This document shows positions 1-6,346 of a stretch of DNA of 11,779 nucleotides, piece by piece (the stretch's first letter is position 1; every line of letters starts with the position of its first letter). Location of the stretch: contig NVWR01000002.1 of NCBI GenBank assembly GCA_002746275.1, positions 136,653 to 148,431 on the forward strand, written 5' to 3'. A program made the translations under genes and the position numbers. The notes below the pieces were generated by a model. The model was given only the letters and a program-made list of their open reading frames with translations, made no database searches and had not been told where the DNA came from. The DNA comes from Rhodobiaceae bacterium. Its GTDB lineage: Bacteria; Pseudomonadota; Alphaproteobacteria; Parvibaculales; Parvibaculaceae.

Positions 1-192
1 TCCTGATTTTGTTTTTCTCAACGTCGGGGCAAAAACCGCCAACCAAGAGCGCCACTATAAGCCTTTCTCCCCAGCCAAGGTGTGCATTTGTGCGCATAAA
101 GCTGATCGGAAGTGGTCAATCAGGTGTGCGCAATCGCTTGAGTTCTGGCGCTTTGCCTGCTTTGCTGTGGCCAACAAAAACGGAGGCGTCTC
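1..192. other. upstream non-coding region with direct repeats
   Basis: I see no convincing gene here. A short open frame beginning at position 9 runs into the MaoC gene in another frame and has no ribosome binding site. The octamer TGTGCGCA occurs twice, at 89-96 and 125-132, 36 bp apart, and a shorter related GGTGTGCA lies at 79-86. CTGAT/ATCAG arms (102-106 and 119-123) sit between the octamers. These could be regulator sites for the MaoC gene, but the copies are short and no clear -35/-10 pair can be picked out. Confidence 0.3.
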
Positions 193-1047
193 ATGGCGAT
201 CAATTACGACGACATCATGCAACTGAAATCTGAAGGTCAGGAATTCACTTATGGCGACCGGGAGACGATGCTCTATGCACTCGGCGTCGGCTTTGGCAAT
301 GATCCGCTGGATGCCAAGGAACTGCCCTTCGTCTATGAAAAAGACCTTGTGACCATTCCCACCATGTCATCCGTCATCGCCTGGGGCGCTGGCAATATGG
401 CAAAAAGCGGCATCAATTACGCCATGGTCGTGCACGGCGAGCAGAAACTCACAATGCACAAGCCGCTGCCTGTTGGCACCACCATTGTGGTGGACAGCAA
501 AGTGATCGGTGCCTGGGATAAGGGCGCCGACAAAGGCGCTCTGATCGCCAGCGAAACCAATATTCGCGACAAGGCCACCGGTGACGCGCTCTGCACCATG
601 CTGTCGACAACGTTTGCCCGTGGCGATGGCGGATTTGGTGGCCCGACCGAAGGCGCGCCTGTTCCCCACGCCATTCCTGACCGGGCAGCGGACCAGTCCT
701 TTGATGCGGTGACAAGCCCTGGACAGGCGTTGCTCTACCGCCTGTCGGGCGACCGCAATCCGCTTCACGCGGACCCGGAGTTTGCCAAGGCGGTCGGGTT
801 CCCTGCTCCCATCCTGCATGGGCTGTGCACCTATGGCACGTGCTGCCGCGCGATCATCAGCAATGCTTGCGATTATGATCCCAAGCAGATCACAGGCTTT
901 GATGTGCGCTTCTCCTCGCCGGTCTATCCGGGGGAGACGATCACCGTGGATACCTGGAAAGACGGTAATGTGCTTTCGTTCCGTGCCTATGTGAAGGCGC
1001 GTGACGTGATGGTTATCAATAATGGCAAGTGCACGCTTGCTGGCTGA
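193..1047 (+). CDS. MaoC-family (R)-specific enoyl-CoA hydratase (hydratase 2 type)
   Basis: This 284-residue protein has the size and layout of the double-hotdog hydratase-2 family (MaoC-like; compare the hydratase part of peroxisomal multifunctional enzyme 2). The N-terminal half is a divergent hotdog (about residues 1-150). The C-terminal half holds the active-site signature SGDRNPLHADPEFAKAVGF, with the catalytic pair Asp187 and His192, followed by the conserved LHG at 209-211. Members hydrate trans-2-enoyl-CoA to (R)-3-hydroxyacyl-CoA in the cytoplasm, often for branched, steroid side-chain or long acyl chains. The substrate cannot be read from sequence. The start is set by GGAGG at 182-186, six bases before ATG. 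The gene stands alone upstream and its stop lies only six bases from the end of the converging TetR gene. I am confident of the family, less so of the exact reaction. Confidence 0.9.
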   Translation: MAINYDDIMQLKSEGQEFTYGDRETMLYALGVGFGNDPLDAKELPFVYEKDLVTIPTMSSVIAWGAGNMAKSGINYAMVVHGEQKLTMHKPLPVGTTIVVDSKVIGAWDKGADKGALIASETNIRDKATGDALCTMLSTTFARGDGGFGGPTEGAPVPHAIPDRAADQSFDAVTSPGQALLYRLSGDRNPLHADPEFAKAVGFPAPILHGLCTYGTCCRAIISNACDYDPKQITGFDVRFSSPVYPGETITVDTWKDGNVLSFRAYVKARDVMVINNGKCTLAG

Positions 1048-1053
1048 AGCTGC

Positions 1054-1755
1054 TTAGGTTGACTTGCGCCGCTGGTGTATGAGTGCGTCCATCGCCTCAT
1101 GCACCGCGGTGCGATACCCGACCTTAAGATAAGGGTCGATGACGGCCAGACAGGCAAGCGCCCCGTCGGCCAACCGCTCTTCCCGCTTTGCCCAAGGTTC
1201 TGCCGCGCGGTCCATAAATGACACCCAACTGAACCAGATGAGAAATGAGTTGAGGGAGAGAAGCTCCAGCGTCTTCTTCTCCACCGGCTTCATGTCACCT
1301 TGGGCCATGAGGTCGGTGTACATGATGCCAAGGGCTGAGATGATTTCATCCTGCATCGCCTGGATCATCTGGCCCAGCTCCGGGTCACGACGCCCCAGAC
1401 CAATCATGTCGGCAAAGAAAAATCGATGCTGCCAAAGCACCTCAATTGCCTTCACATAGTCATGCGCCATCCGTTCGGCTGAGATGGGCTCGCCTGTCGG
1501 ATAGACCAAAGGCTCCGCAATGGCCTGCCTGATCTCTGGAAAGAGACCTCGGATGATCTCTTCCTTGTTGCGGAAATAGTAGTAGAGGTTGCCGGGGCTG
1601 ATGCCCGCCGCTGCGGCGATCTGATTGGTCGTCACATCGCTCGCGTTTTCTTCGTTAAACAAGCGACCCGCCGTGCGCAGGATCAAAGCGCGCGTGGCCT
1701 CGCCCTTTGCCTTCTTGACCGTTGGTTCAATTGTTTTTGTCGCTGATTTACTCAT
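1054..1755 (-). CDS. TetR-family transcriptional repressor
   Basis: The 233-residue product begins with a basic, Lys-rich tail (1-20), then a classic TetR DNA-binding domain (about 20-70). Its helix-turn-helix runs around TTNQIAAAAGISPGNLYYYF (residues 43-62), followed by RNKEEII. The C-terminal ligand domain is hydrophobic, with a Trp/Phe-rich segment around LIWFSWVSFMD, as in regulators that sense lipophilic or acyl-CoA ligands; the ligand is unknown. An in-frame ATG at 1818 would add 21 residues, but that codon lies inside the palindrome at 1813-1843, so I prefer the ATG at 1755; neither has a strong Shine-Dalgarno. The gene is divergent from the FAD oxidoreductase, and by family habit it should repress that gene and itself through the palindrome between them. 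The family call is firm; start and target are inference. Confidence 0.9.
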   Translation of the reverse strand: MSKSATKTIEPTVKKAKGEATRALILRTAGRLFNEENASDVTTNQIAAAAGISPGNLYYYFRNKEEIIRGLFPEIRQAIAEPLVYPTGEPISAERMAHDYVKAIEVLWQHRFFFADMIGLGRRDPELGQMIQAMQDEIISALGIMYTDLMAQGDMKPVEKKTLELLSLNSFLIWFSWVSFMDRAAEPWAKREERLADGALACLAVIDPYLKVGYRTAVHEAMDALIHQRRKST

Positions 1756-1812
1756 TGCACTCTGCTTAGCCGCGCGCGGGCCATCTGTCACCACTTGCAC
1801 CAATGTATTTTT

Positions 1813-1847
1813 GAGCATAAGCTCTAATTTAGAGTTTATGCTCTAAA
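1813..1847. promoter_or_regulatory. putative TetR operator, overlapping palindromes
   Basis: Positions 1813-1843 form a 31-bp palindrome with 14 of 15 base pairs matching around a central T at 1828. The outer arms are GAGCATAA and TTATGCTC, the inner arms CTCTAA and TTAGAG. A second palindrome, TTTAGAG and CTCTAAA with a 6-bp spacer, spans 1828-1847, so the half-site CTCTAA/TTAGAG occurs three times. The block lies between the divergent TetR and oxidoreductase genes and ends directly before the oxidoreductase ribosome binding site GGGGAGGAAG (1848-1857). A weak promoter TTGAGC (1811) and TTTATG (1835), with an 18-bp gap, would be fully covered by bound repressor. Symmetry and location are seen; the binding protein is inferred. 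Confidence 0.75.
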
Positions 1848-1860
1848 GGGGAGGAAGTCT

Positions 1861-3186
1861 ATGCTCGACACGTCACCGCTCAACAGCTCATTGCTCGATA
1901 CGATGGCAATCCGGGGTCGGGATGCCAATCTGCCGTTATGGCGCGGCAAAATGCAGACATCCGGCACTTGCGCCTATGACAGTGTGGTTATCAGCGGCAA
2001 CGGCATTGGAGCGGCAGTGCTGGCGGCCAGGCTCAACCGCGCACCGGAATTCGCGGGCCGGGTCGTTCTGGCGGCTCCCCCCGTCGCCGAAAGTCGACGC
2101 CTGATCAATGGGGTGACCCTTCGCGCGCGCAGCATCGACTATTACGCGGCGGCCCTTGGCACCAGTCGCGAGGCTGTTCTCACAGAGGTTTATGGACCCA
2201 ACTGGACGCAGGCAACCACCTACCGGCAACGCACATCCTTGTGCCAAGTGTCGGATGGCAGCTACACGCTTCGCAAGCCTGCAACCTGGATGACCAGCGA
2301 CAATGTCCGGGCGGACCGAAGCCCCCGCGCGCCACTGGCCTATGGTGTTCGCAATTCGCGCCTTGCTGGTGCGCTCATCGCGCTGGCCAAACGCGCAGGC
2401 GTCACCCATGTCGAAGAGAACATAACGGACTGGGCAGGCCTTCGTGCGTTGGCCCAGGGTTCTCGCCCCCTCATCGTCAACGCCAAACCCAAACCTCTTG
2501 CCGACACGGACACTGTGTGGGATGCCCCCGCGCCAAAAGAGTTTGTGCTCGCGTCGCAAATTACTTTCACTGATCAAAATCGCGCGGCGAAAGGTGTCCT
2601 GGACACCCATGATGCGTTCTCTGCCTTCATTCACCGGGACGGTGGGTTGGACATGTCTGTCCTCTATCCCTTTCAAGACCCCCTGTCCCCAGAGGCTCGC
2701 TATTACGGCATTTTCTACCGCGTGATGAAAGCAGGCGCTTTCGACAAAGAGCGCGAGTGTGACGTGCTGACGGATGAGATTGTCGGCGTGGGCGAGACAC
2801 TTGGCCTTGTGCCGCACGATATGGCTGAAACGATTGGCCGTGCCGCCGTTCCCTGCCTGCCATGGCGAGGCTTGCAGAACCGGCAGAAAGACACGCTTGA
2901 TCTTTCCTACATCTATTCAGGGGGCGCGCCGATCATTACCGGCGATGGCATGGTGCGTTCCGCTGTTGCGGCAACAGCTGCGGCCGAAGCCCTGCTCGAG
3001 GGCCGGAACCCTGTGCCTGACATAAACCGGGCCCTCAGGCGCTACAGGTTTTTGAACTGGGGCCAGTGCCGCATGATGACCCACGCTCCGGCTCTCACCG
3101 CCAAGATGATCGGCGTTCAGCCCAGTTGGGCATTAGCAGCACCAGGATGGTCCCGCGACTATGATATGTGGGCGGGCGCTTATTGA
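1861..3186 (+). CDS. putative FAD-dependent oxidoreductase
   Basis: The 441-residue protein has a dinucleotide-binding beta-alpha-beta fold at residues 41-72, with the glycine motif in VVISGNGIGAA (G46, G48, G50). A C-terminal element, TGDGMVRSAVAATAAAEALL (360-379), resembles the second flavin-contacting motif of FAD monooxygenase, halogenase or lycopene-cyclase-like proteins, where a Gly-Asp is followed by a helix of small residues. I cannot name the substrate. The usual acidic residue at the end of the second strand, which binds the adenosine ribose, is missing (VVLAAPP). The first 35 residues have no recognised domain. The start is well set by GGGGAGGAAG (1848-1857) just before ATG. It is the only gene facing the TetR operator on this side, so it is the likely regulated target. 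A lycopene-cyclase-like or other Rossmann enzyme remains possible. Confidence 0.65.
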   Translation: MLDTSPLNSSLLDTMAIRGRDANLPLWRGKMQTSGTCAYDSVVISGNGIGAAVLAARLNRAPEFAGRVVLAAPPVAESRRLINGVTLRARSIDYYAAALGTSREAVLTEVYGPNWTQATTYRQRTSLCQVSDGSYTLRKPATWMTSDNVRADRSPRAPLAYGVRNSRLAGALIALAKRAGVTHVEENITDWAGLRALAQGSRPLIVNAKPKPLADTDTVWDAPAPKEFVLASQITFTDQNRAAKGVLDTHDAFSAFIHRDGGLDMSVLYPFQDPLSPEARYYGIFYRVMKAGAFDKERECDVLTDEIVGVGETLGLVPHDMAETIGRAAVPCLPWRGLQNRQKDTLDLSYIYSGGAPIITGDGMVRSAVAATAAAEALLEGRNPVPDINRALRRYRFLNWGQCRMMTHAPALTAKMIGVQPSWALAAPGWSRDYDMWAGAY

Positions 3187-3207
3187 CCCCACGACCCGCA
3201 CAAAAAA

Positions 3208-3231
3208 GCAGGCACTCCTTAAAGTGCCTGC
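3208..3231 (-). terminator. intrinsic terminator of the VOC gene, possibly bidirectional
   Basis: GCAGGCACT and AGTGCCTGC form a perfect 9-bp stem around the 6-base loop CCTTAA. Read on the minus strand the stem is followed by TTTTTTG (complement of 3201-3207), a typical Rho-independent end for the VOC gene that stops at 3260. On the plus strand only a weak T-containing stretch follows, so termination of the oxidoreductase mRNA here is less certain. It is the clearest terminator between converging genes in the window. Confidence 0.85.
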
Positions 3232-3259
3232 CTGATTGCTTGCTATGACGAACGCCATC

Positions 3260-3628
3260 TTAGCCCATGATGAAGCAACAAATCTTGTTGTTATCGAGGT
3301 CACGGAAGTAAGCACCGTAGAAGTTGTCCGTCCGAGCGCCAGGAGGTCCATCACATGTCGCACCAAGCTCAATTGCCTTTGCATACATCTGATCTACTTC
3401 TTCTTTGGACTTGGCCTGAAGCGCAACCATGTTGCCATTACCGGCAACGGCAGTTTTCTCATCGTAGGGGACGCAAAGCGACAACATCGCGCCGCCATTT
3501 GCATCGGCCCAGAAAATGATGCGATCCATGCCGAAGGCGCGTTTTCCGCCAAACGCACCGAGGAAATCATCATAAAACTTGGCACCTTTTTCAAGATCGT
3601 TCGATCCCAGTGTTGCGTATCCGATCAT
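3260..3628 (-). CDS. VOC superfamily (glyoxalase/bleomycin-resistance-like) protein
   Basis: The 122-residue product has the two-module beta-alpha-beta-beta-beta layout of the vicinal oxygen chelate fold. The first module begins with MIGYATLGSNDLEKGAKFYD; the second ends with FYGAYFRDLDNNKICCF. Classical members carry a metal-binding His near residue 4 and a Glu near the end, in a GNKIE-like motif. Here Tyr4 and Cys117 stand at those places, so the usual metal site looks incomplete, although one common small VOC subfamily also has Tyr at the first position. The start has AAGGGAG (complement of 3637-3643) eight bases upstream. The gene is divergent from the membrane protein at 3717 across 88 bp and ends before the hairpin at 3208-3231. 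The fold is clear; the function is unknown. Confidence 0.85.
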   Translation of the reverse strand: MIGYATLGSNDLEKGAKFYDDFLGAFGGKRAFGMDRIIFWADANGGAMLSLCVPYDEKTAVAGNGNMVALQAKSKEEVDQMYAKAIELGATCDGPPGARTDNFYGAYFRDLDNNKICCFIMG

Positions 3629-3716
3629 CGGAAAGTCTCCCTTGATGCCGGCTGGTTCATCCCGCCGGTCTTTAGATTAATGTACCAACAAAATAGACCA
3701 TCGCAGGAGGAATACA

Positions 3717-4169
3717 ATGTCACCACGTCATCACAGTTTGCTTATCGCTCATGGGTCCCTGATTTTTATTTTGGGACTGGTTGCCGGCGTGCCCTTCATC
3801 TGGGCGCTTGAGGCTGTCATGTCTGGCGGCGGCGCCGTTGAGGCGGAAGCCCTTCGCGCATGGCGCATGGCCCACCTTGAAGGCGCGCTCAACGGGATGT
3901 TGATGATCGGTGTTGCCGCCGCCGCTAAACAGTTGACGCTTACCGGCAACCGTTCTGCGCTCATCACCTGGGGACTGATCGCCACCGGGTGGGGCAATAT
4001 TCTGGCTTCGTTCGTGTCTGGCGCTACCGGGGGACGAGGTCTCGCCTTCACCGGGTTTGACTGGAACACGCTGACCTTCTCGCTGTTCATGATCGCCATT
4101 GTCGGCGTGGTTCTGGCGATGGTGGTCCTCACCATGGCCGGTTTTGCTGCCGCTAAGGCTGCCAAGTAA
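3717..4169 (+). CDS. styrene-oxide-isomerase-like integral membrane protein
   Basis: This 150-residue protein has four predicted membrane helices (about 8-31, 57-72, 80-100 and 120-146) and almost no soluble part. The layout and several motifs match what I remember of styrene oxide isomerase (StyC/SOI), a small heme-containing membrane enzyme that rearranges epoxides to aldehydes. The matches are AHGSL in helix 1, AHLEGALNG (52-60) before helix 2, GWGN (91-94) in helix 3, then GRGLAF and FSL. His53 fits the reported heme ligand (His58 in SOI) and Asn59 the conserved Asn64. The positions of SOI Asp95 and Tyr103 are Thr90 and Ser98 here, so the chemistry may differ. AGGAGG (3705-3710) sets the start. 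The next gene, 98 bp on, is isocyanide-hydratase-like. The assignment rests on motif memory, not a search; it may be a heme-binding relative without isomerase activity. Confidence 0.6.
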   Translation: MSPRHHSLLIAHGSLIFILGLVAGVPFIWALEAVMSGGGAVEAEALRAWRMAHLEGALNGMLMIGVAAAAKQLTLTGNRSALITWGLIATGWGNILASFVSGATGGRGLAFTGFDWNTLTFSLFMIAIVGVVLAMVVLTMAGFAAAKAAK

Positions 4170-4221
4170 CATTATTGTGGCTTGGCAGAAATTGTCCTAG
4201 TAATGTCATTTCAGCCAAACC
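4159..4221. repeat. nested inverted repeats between the membrane protein and DJ-1 genes
   Basis: Three related arms lie here: CTGCCAAG (4159-4166, the last codons of the membrane protein gene), GGCTTGGCAGAAAT (4179-4192) and ATTTCAGCCAAACC (4208-4221). Arm 1 pairs perfectly with CTTGGCAG of arm 2, and arm 2 pairs with arm 3 at 12 of 14 positions, so two mutually exclusive hairpins are possible. No U-tract follows either, so a plain intrinsic terminator is unlikely. An operator or a read-through control element for the gene at 4268 fits better. The role is unproven. Confidence 0.45.
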
Positions 4222-4267
4222 CTTTCCCCGCTAGCTTCTTCGAGACATCACCTCAAGGAGCGACCCC

Positions 4268-4957
4268 ATGCGTATCGTCTTTTTTCTCTATGATGGTTTC
4301 ACTGTGCTCGACGCGATCGGCCCCTTCGAAACACTAAGTCGGCTGCCGGGTGCCGAGGTGACGTTTGTTGCCAAGCAGACAGGGCTGGTGGCGAACGACA
4401 ACCAGCTCATCGACATCTATGCGCCGCAAAGCATCGACGAGGTAGACAGCGCTGACATTCTCGTAGTCCCCGGTGGGACTGCAGACGAGGCCGTGCGCAA
4501 CGATCCCCACCAGATGGACTGGATCAGGAAAGTCTCCCAAACCACGCAGGTGAACGCATCGATCTGTACGGGCTCATTGATTTTTGCCGCTGCTGGTCTG
4601 CTGACGGGCAAAAAAGCCACCACCCATTGGGCGCGCTATGACGTGCTTGAAAGCTATGGAGCGATCCCGGTTGCTGAACGCTGGGTCGACCATGGCGACA
4701 TCATCACCGCCGCTGGCGTCTCCGCCGGAATTGATATGGGGCTGCATCTTTCTGCAAAACTGGCAGGCGACGATTATGCCAAGGCGCTACAGCTCGCCAT
4801 CGAGTATGCGCCTGAGCCACCTTTCCAGTCCGGTCGGGTAAGCGACGCCGCCCCGGAAACCGTAGAACTGGTGGCGGCCATGATGGGTGGGGAAGAAACA
4901 CCGCCTTCCCCCCGGCCTCTGCCTGCCAAGATGCACAGGGTCAGCCGCGGCGGCTGA
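4268..4957 (+). CDS. DJ-1/PfpI family protein, isocyanide-hydratase-like
   Basis: The 229-residue protein follows the isocyanide hydratase (InhA) branch of the DJ-1/PfpI superfamily. It opens with IVFFLYDGFTVLDAIGPFE, where Asp15 corresponds to the conserved catalytic Asp. The nucleophile elbow is ASICTGSLIFAAAGLL, with Cys100 and Thr101, followed by TTHWA (118-122), AGID (153-156) and the branch-typical EYAPEPPF (179-186). InhA adds water to isocyanides to give N-formamides, but many relatives act on other compounds or are untested. No AraC-type DNA-binding domain follows, so it is not a GlxA-type regulator. The last 25 residues are Pro-rich and probably disordered. AAGGAG (4255-4260) sets the start. 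Its stop is two bases from the end of the converging cysteine mini-protein gene. The family is firm; the substrate is inferred. Confidence 0.85.
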   Translation: MRIVFFLYDGFTVLDAIGPFETLSRLPGAEVTFVAKQTGLVANDNQLIDIYAPQSIDEVDSADILVVPGGTADEAVRNDPHQMDWIRKVSQTTQVNASICTGSLIFAAAGLLTGKKATTHWARYDVLESYGAIPVAERWVDHGDIITAAGVSAGIDMGLHLSAKLAGDDYAKALQLAIEYAPEPPFQSGRVSDAAPETVELVAAMMGGEETPPSPRPLPAKMHRVSRGG

Positions 4958-4959
4958 CT

Positions 4960-5163
4960 TTACTGCTGAACGAGCGAAAGCCCCGCGGAACAATCCACTT
5001 CCCAGACCGTCTGCAGCATCTGACGGCAGGCTTCGCGGTGTGTGCAATCGGAAGAGAGCGCACAGTGTTGCAATACGCACAGCCGATCAGCCCCTTCGGT
5101 CCCCCTTCCATATTTTTTCATCAGACTCGCCGAAGCGACCCGGTCACGGCATAATGGCTCCAT
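4960..5163 (-). CDS. six-cysteine small protein of unknown function
   Basis: This 67-residue product is not recognised. It has six cysteines (5, 29, 34, 40, 46, 58) with the core spacing C-x4-C-x5-C-x5-C-x11-C and two histidines in the core (33, 42), suggesting metal or Fe-S binding, or disulfides. No signal peptide or membrane helix is visible, so it is probably cytoplasmic and metal binding is the likelier reading. The gene is supported by GGGAGG (complement of 5169-5174) five bases before the ATG and by its tight convergent fit with the DJ-1 gene. The frame stays open upstream to 5247, but the Shine-Dalgarno favours the ATG at 5163. It is divergent from the gene at 5263 across 99 bp, so the two may share regulation. 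Confidence 0.65.
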   Translation of the reverse strand: MEPLCRDRVASASLMKKYGRGTEGADRLCVLQHCALSSDCTHREACRQMLQTVWEVDCSAGLSLVQQ

Positions 5164-5262
5164 ATGATCCTCCCGTAATCCTTGCAGCACAGAGCAACAC
5201 CTCAAATAGTGTGGCGTTTTCCCACGCGGTGCCTTGACCAAGATCAAACCAGGTTGAAATCG

Positions 5263-6300
5263 ATGACATCAAACGATGATTTGAATGGCTGGAAGGCCGT
5301 TGCCGAGCTGCACCAGAGGTATTTGACCGGCCTTCTCCTCTACACCATTCAGAAAAAGGGCCCGGAGGCCGGAACGGAGCTTCTCTTTCGTACCTTCAGA
5401 ACACAACATCTCGAAAAATTCGTCGCTGGTCACAAGAGCCTCGGTCTCACGGATCTGCCCGACGCGGTAGCTTGCGCTCAATTCATCTACCTCGCCAATC
5501 ATGTGGGCGGGGTGAAGTGTGAATTTATCGCGGAGAGCGACAAAAAAGCCTGGGTACGCTATCTGCCGCCGCGCTGGATCTGGGAAGGGGCTGCCATCTG
5601 TGCCGTGCCCAACGATATGAGCAAGGCCTTCATGCGGGCCTTTCATTCTCAATGCGGCATATCCCTGGGCAATGACAGGCTGGGATTTGTCTGCACCAAA
5701 ATCACCACACAGTGTGACCCATGCCTTGAAGGTTATTTCATCGAAGAAGACCGGCCACTGGCAGACGATGAAAAACTGCGCTACCGGTTTGAAGAAAACG
5801 GGCCGGACGTCGATCCAACAAAGCTCCCGCACATCGATTGGGCTCCTGACCGCATGACCAAAGCGCGGCGCAATTATGCGGTGCAATATATTCGCTCCCT
5901 GCTGCCTGAACTGGTTGGCCTGCTTGGTGAAGCACAGGCGGCGGAGCTTGGACGCGACGCCGCTTTCCTCATCGGCATGCAGACCTATGACAGCACAGCA
6001 GCGACTTTAGGGGTGGACGATCCCTCGCCTGCGGCCTTTGCCAGCTACCTCTCCCAAATGCTCCGGGCGACGGGAGACACAGGCGACATCTCCACCGATG
6101 GGGACGCGCTGCTGGTGCGCACGACAAGCTGGCGGATGATGGGAGACAAAACGGACGTGACGCCTGCCTGCTTCGACGCCTGGAATGGACTTTGGCAGGG
6201 GGCCCTTGCGGTTCACAATCGCCACCTGACGTTGAGTGTGGATAGCCGCATGGATCAGGGGGCCAACGTCTGGCAATGGCGTATTGCCCCTCAAAACTGA
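5263..6300 (+). CDS. unrecognised protein with two similar halves
   Basis: The 345-residue protein is not recognised with confidence. It appears to consist of two related units, each a helical stretch followed by a beta-rich segment. In unit [12 protein letters not shown] (97-107) leads to [16 protein letters not shown] and a cysteine cluster at 131, 144, 151 and 154 ([10 protein letters not shown]). In unit [11 protein letters not shown] (283-292) leads to [20 protein letters not shown] and WQWRI (338-342), without the cysteines. The pattern loosely recalls 4-vinyl-reductase or aminothiazoline-hydrolase-type small-molecule domains, but this is an impression only. The ATG at 5263 has a weak AGGTTGA (5251-5257); an upstream TTG at 5182 has no ribosome site. 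The esterase gene follows after 46 bp, so the two probably share a transcript. Confidence 0.8.
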   Translation: MTSNDDLNGWKAVAELHQRYLTGLLLYTIQKKGPEAGTELLFRTFRTQHLEKFVAGHKSLGLTDLPDAVACAQFIYLANHVGGVKCEFIAESDKKAWVRYLPPRWIWEGAAICAVPNDMSKAFMRAFHSQCGISLGNDRLGFVCTKITTQCDPCLEGYFIEEDRPLADDEKLRYRFEENGPDVDPTKLPHIDWAPDRMTKARRNYAVQYIRSLLPELVGLLGEAQAAELGRDAAFLIGMQTYDSTAATLGVDDPSPAAFASYLSQMLRATGDTGDISTDGDALLVRTTSWRMMGDKTDVTPACFDAWNGLWQGALAVHNRHLTLSVDSRMDQGANVWQWRIAPQN

Positions 6301-6346
6301 GCGGGCTACGCTGCCGAAAAGCAATCCTGTTCCAGTTGAGGCCCTC

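Noticed and set aside
9..233. 74-codon plus-strand frame before the MaoC gene
   Set aside because: No ribosome binding site, and it overlaps the well-supported start and Shine-Dalgarno of the MaoC gene in another frame; the composition does not look protein-like.
1936..2817. 293-codon minus-strand frame
   Set aside because: Lies wholly antisense within the flavoprotein gene, has no Shine-Dalgarno and gives no recognisable motif; long antisense frames are common in GC-rich genes.
3648..3668. CCGGC/GCCGG inverted repeat in the VOC/membrane-protein divergent region
   Set aside because: Five-base GC arms with an 11-base spacer are expected by chance at this composition.
3236..3811. 191-codon plus-strand frame
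   Set aside because: It is antisense to the VOC gene and runs into the membrane protein gene in another frame; both of those have good ribosome sites and recognisable folds.
5208..5226. GTGTGG/CCACGC imperfect stem before the gene at 5263
   Set aside because: Short stem with a wobble pair and no T-tract; not distinguishable from chance.
5269..5886. 205-codon minus-strand frame
   Set aside because: Antisense shadow of the gene at 5263-6300, with no supporting motif or ribosome site.
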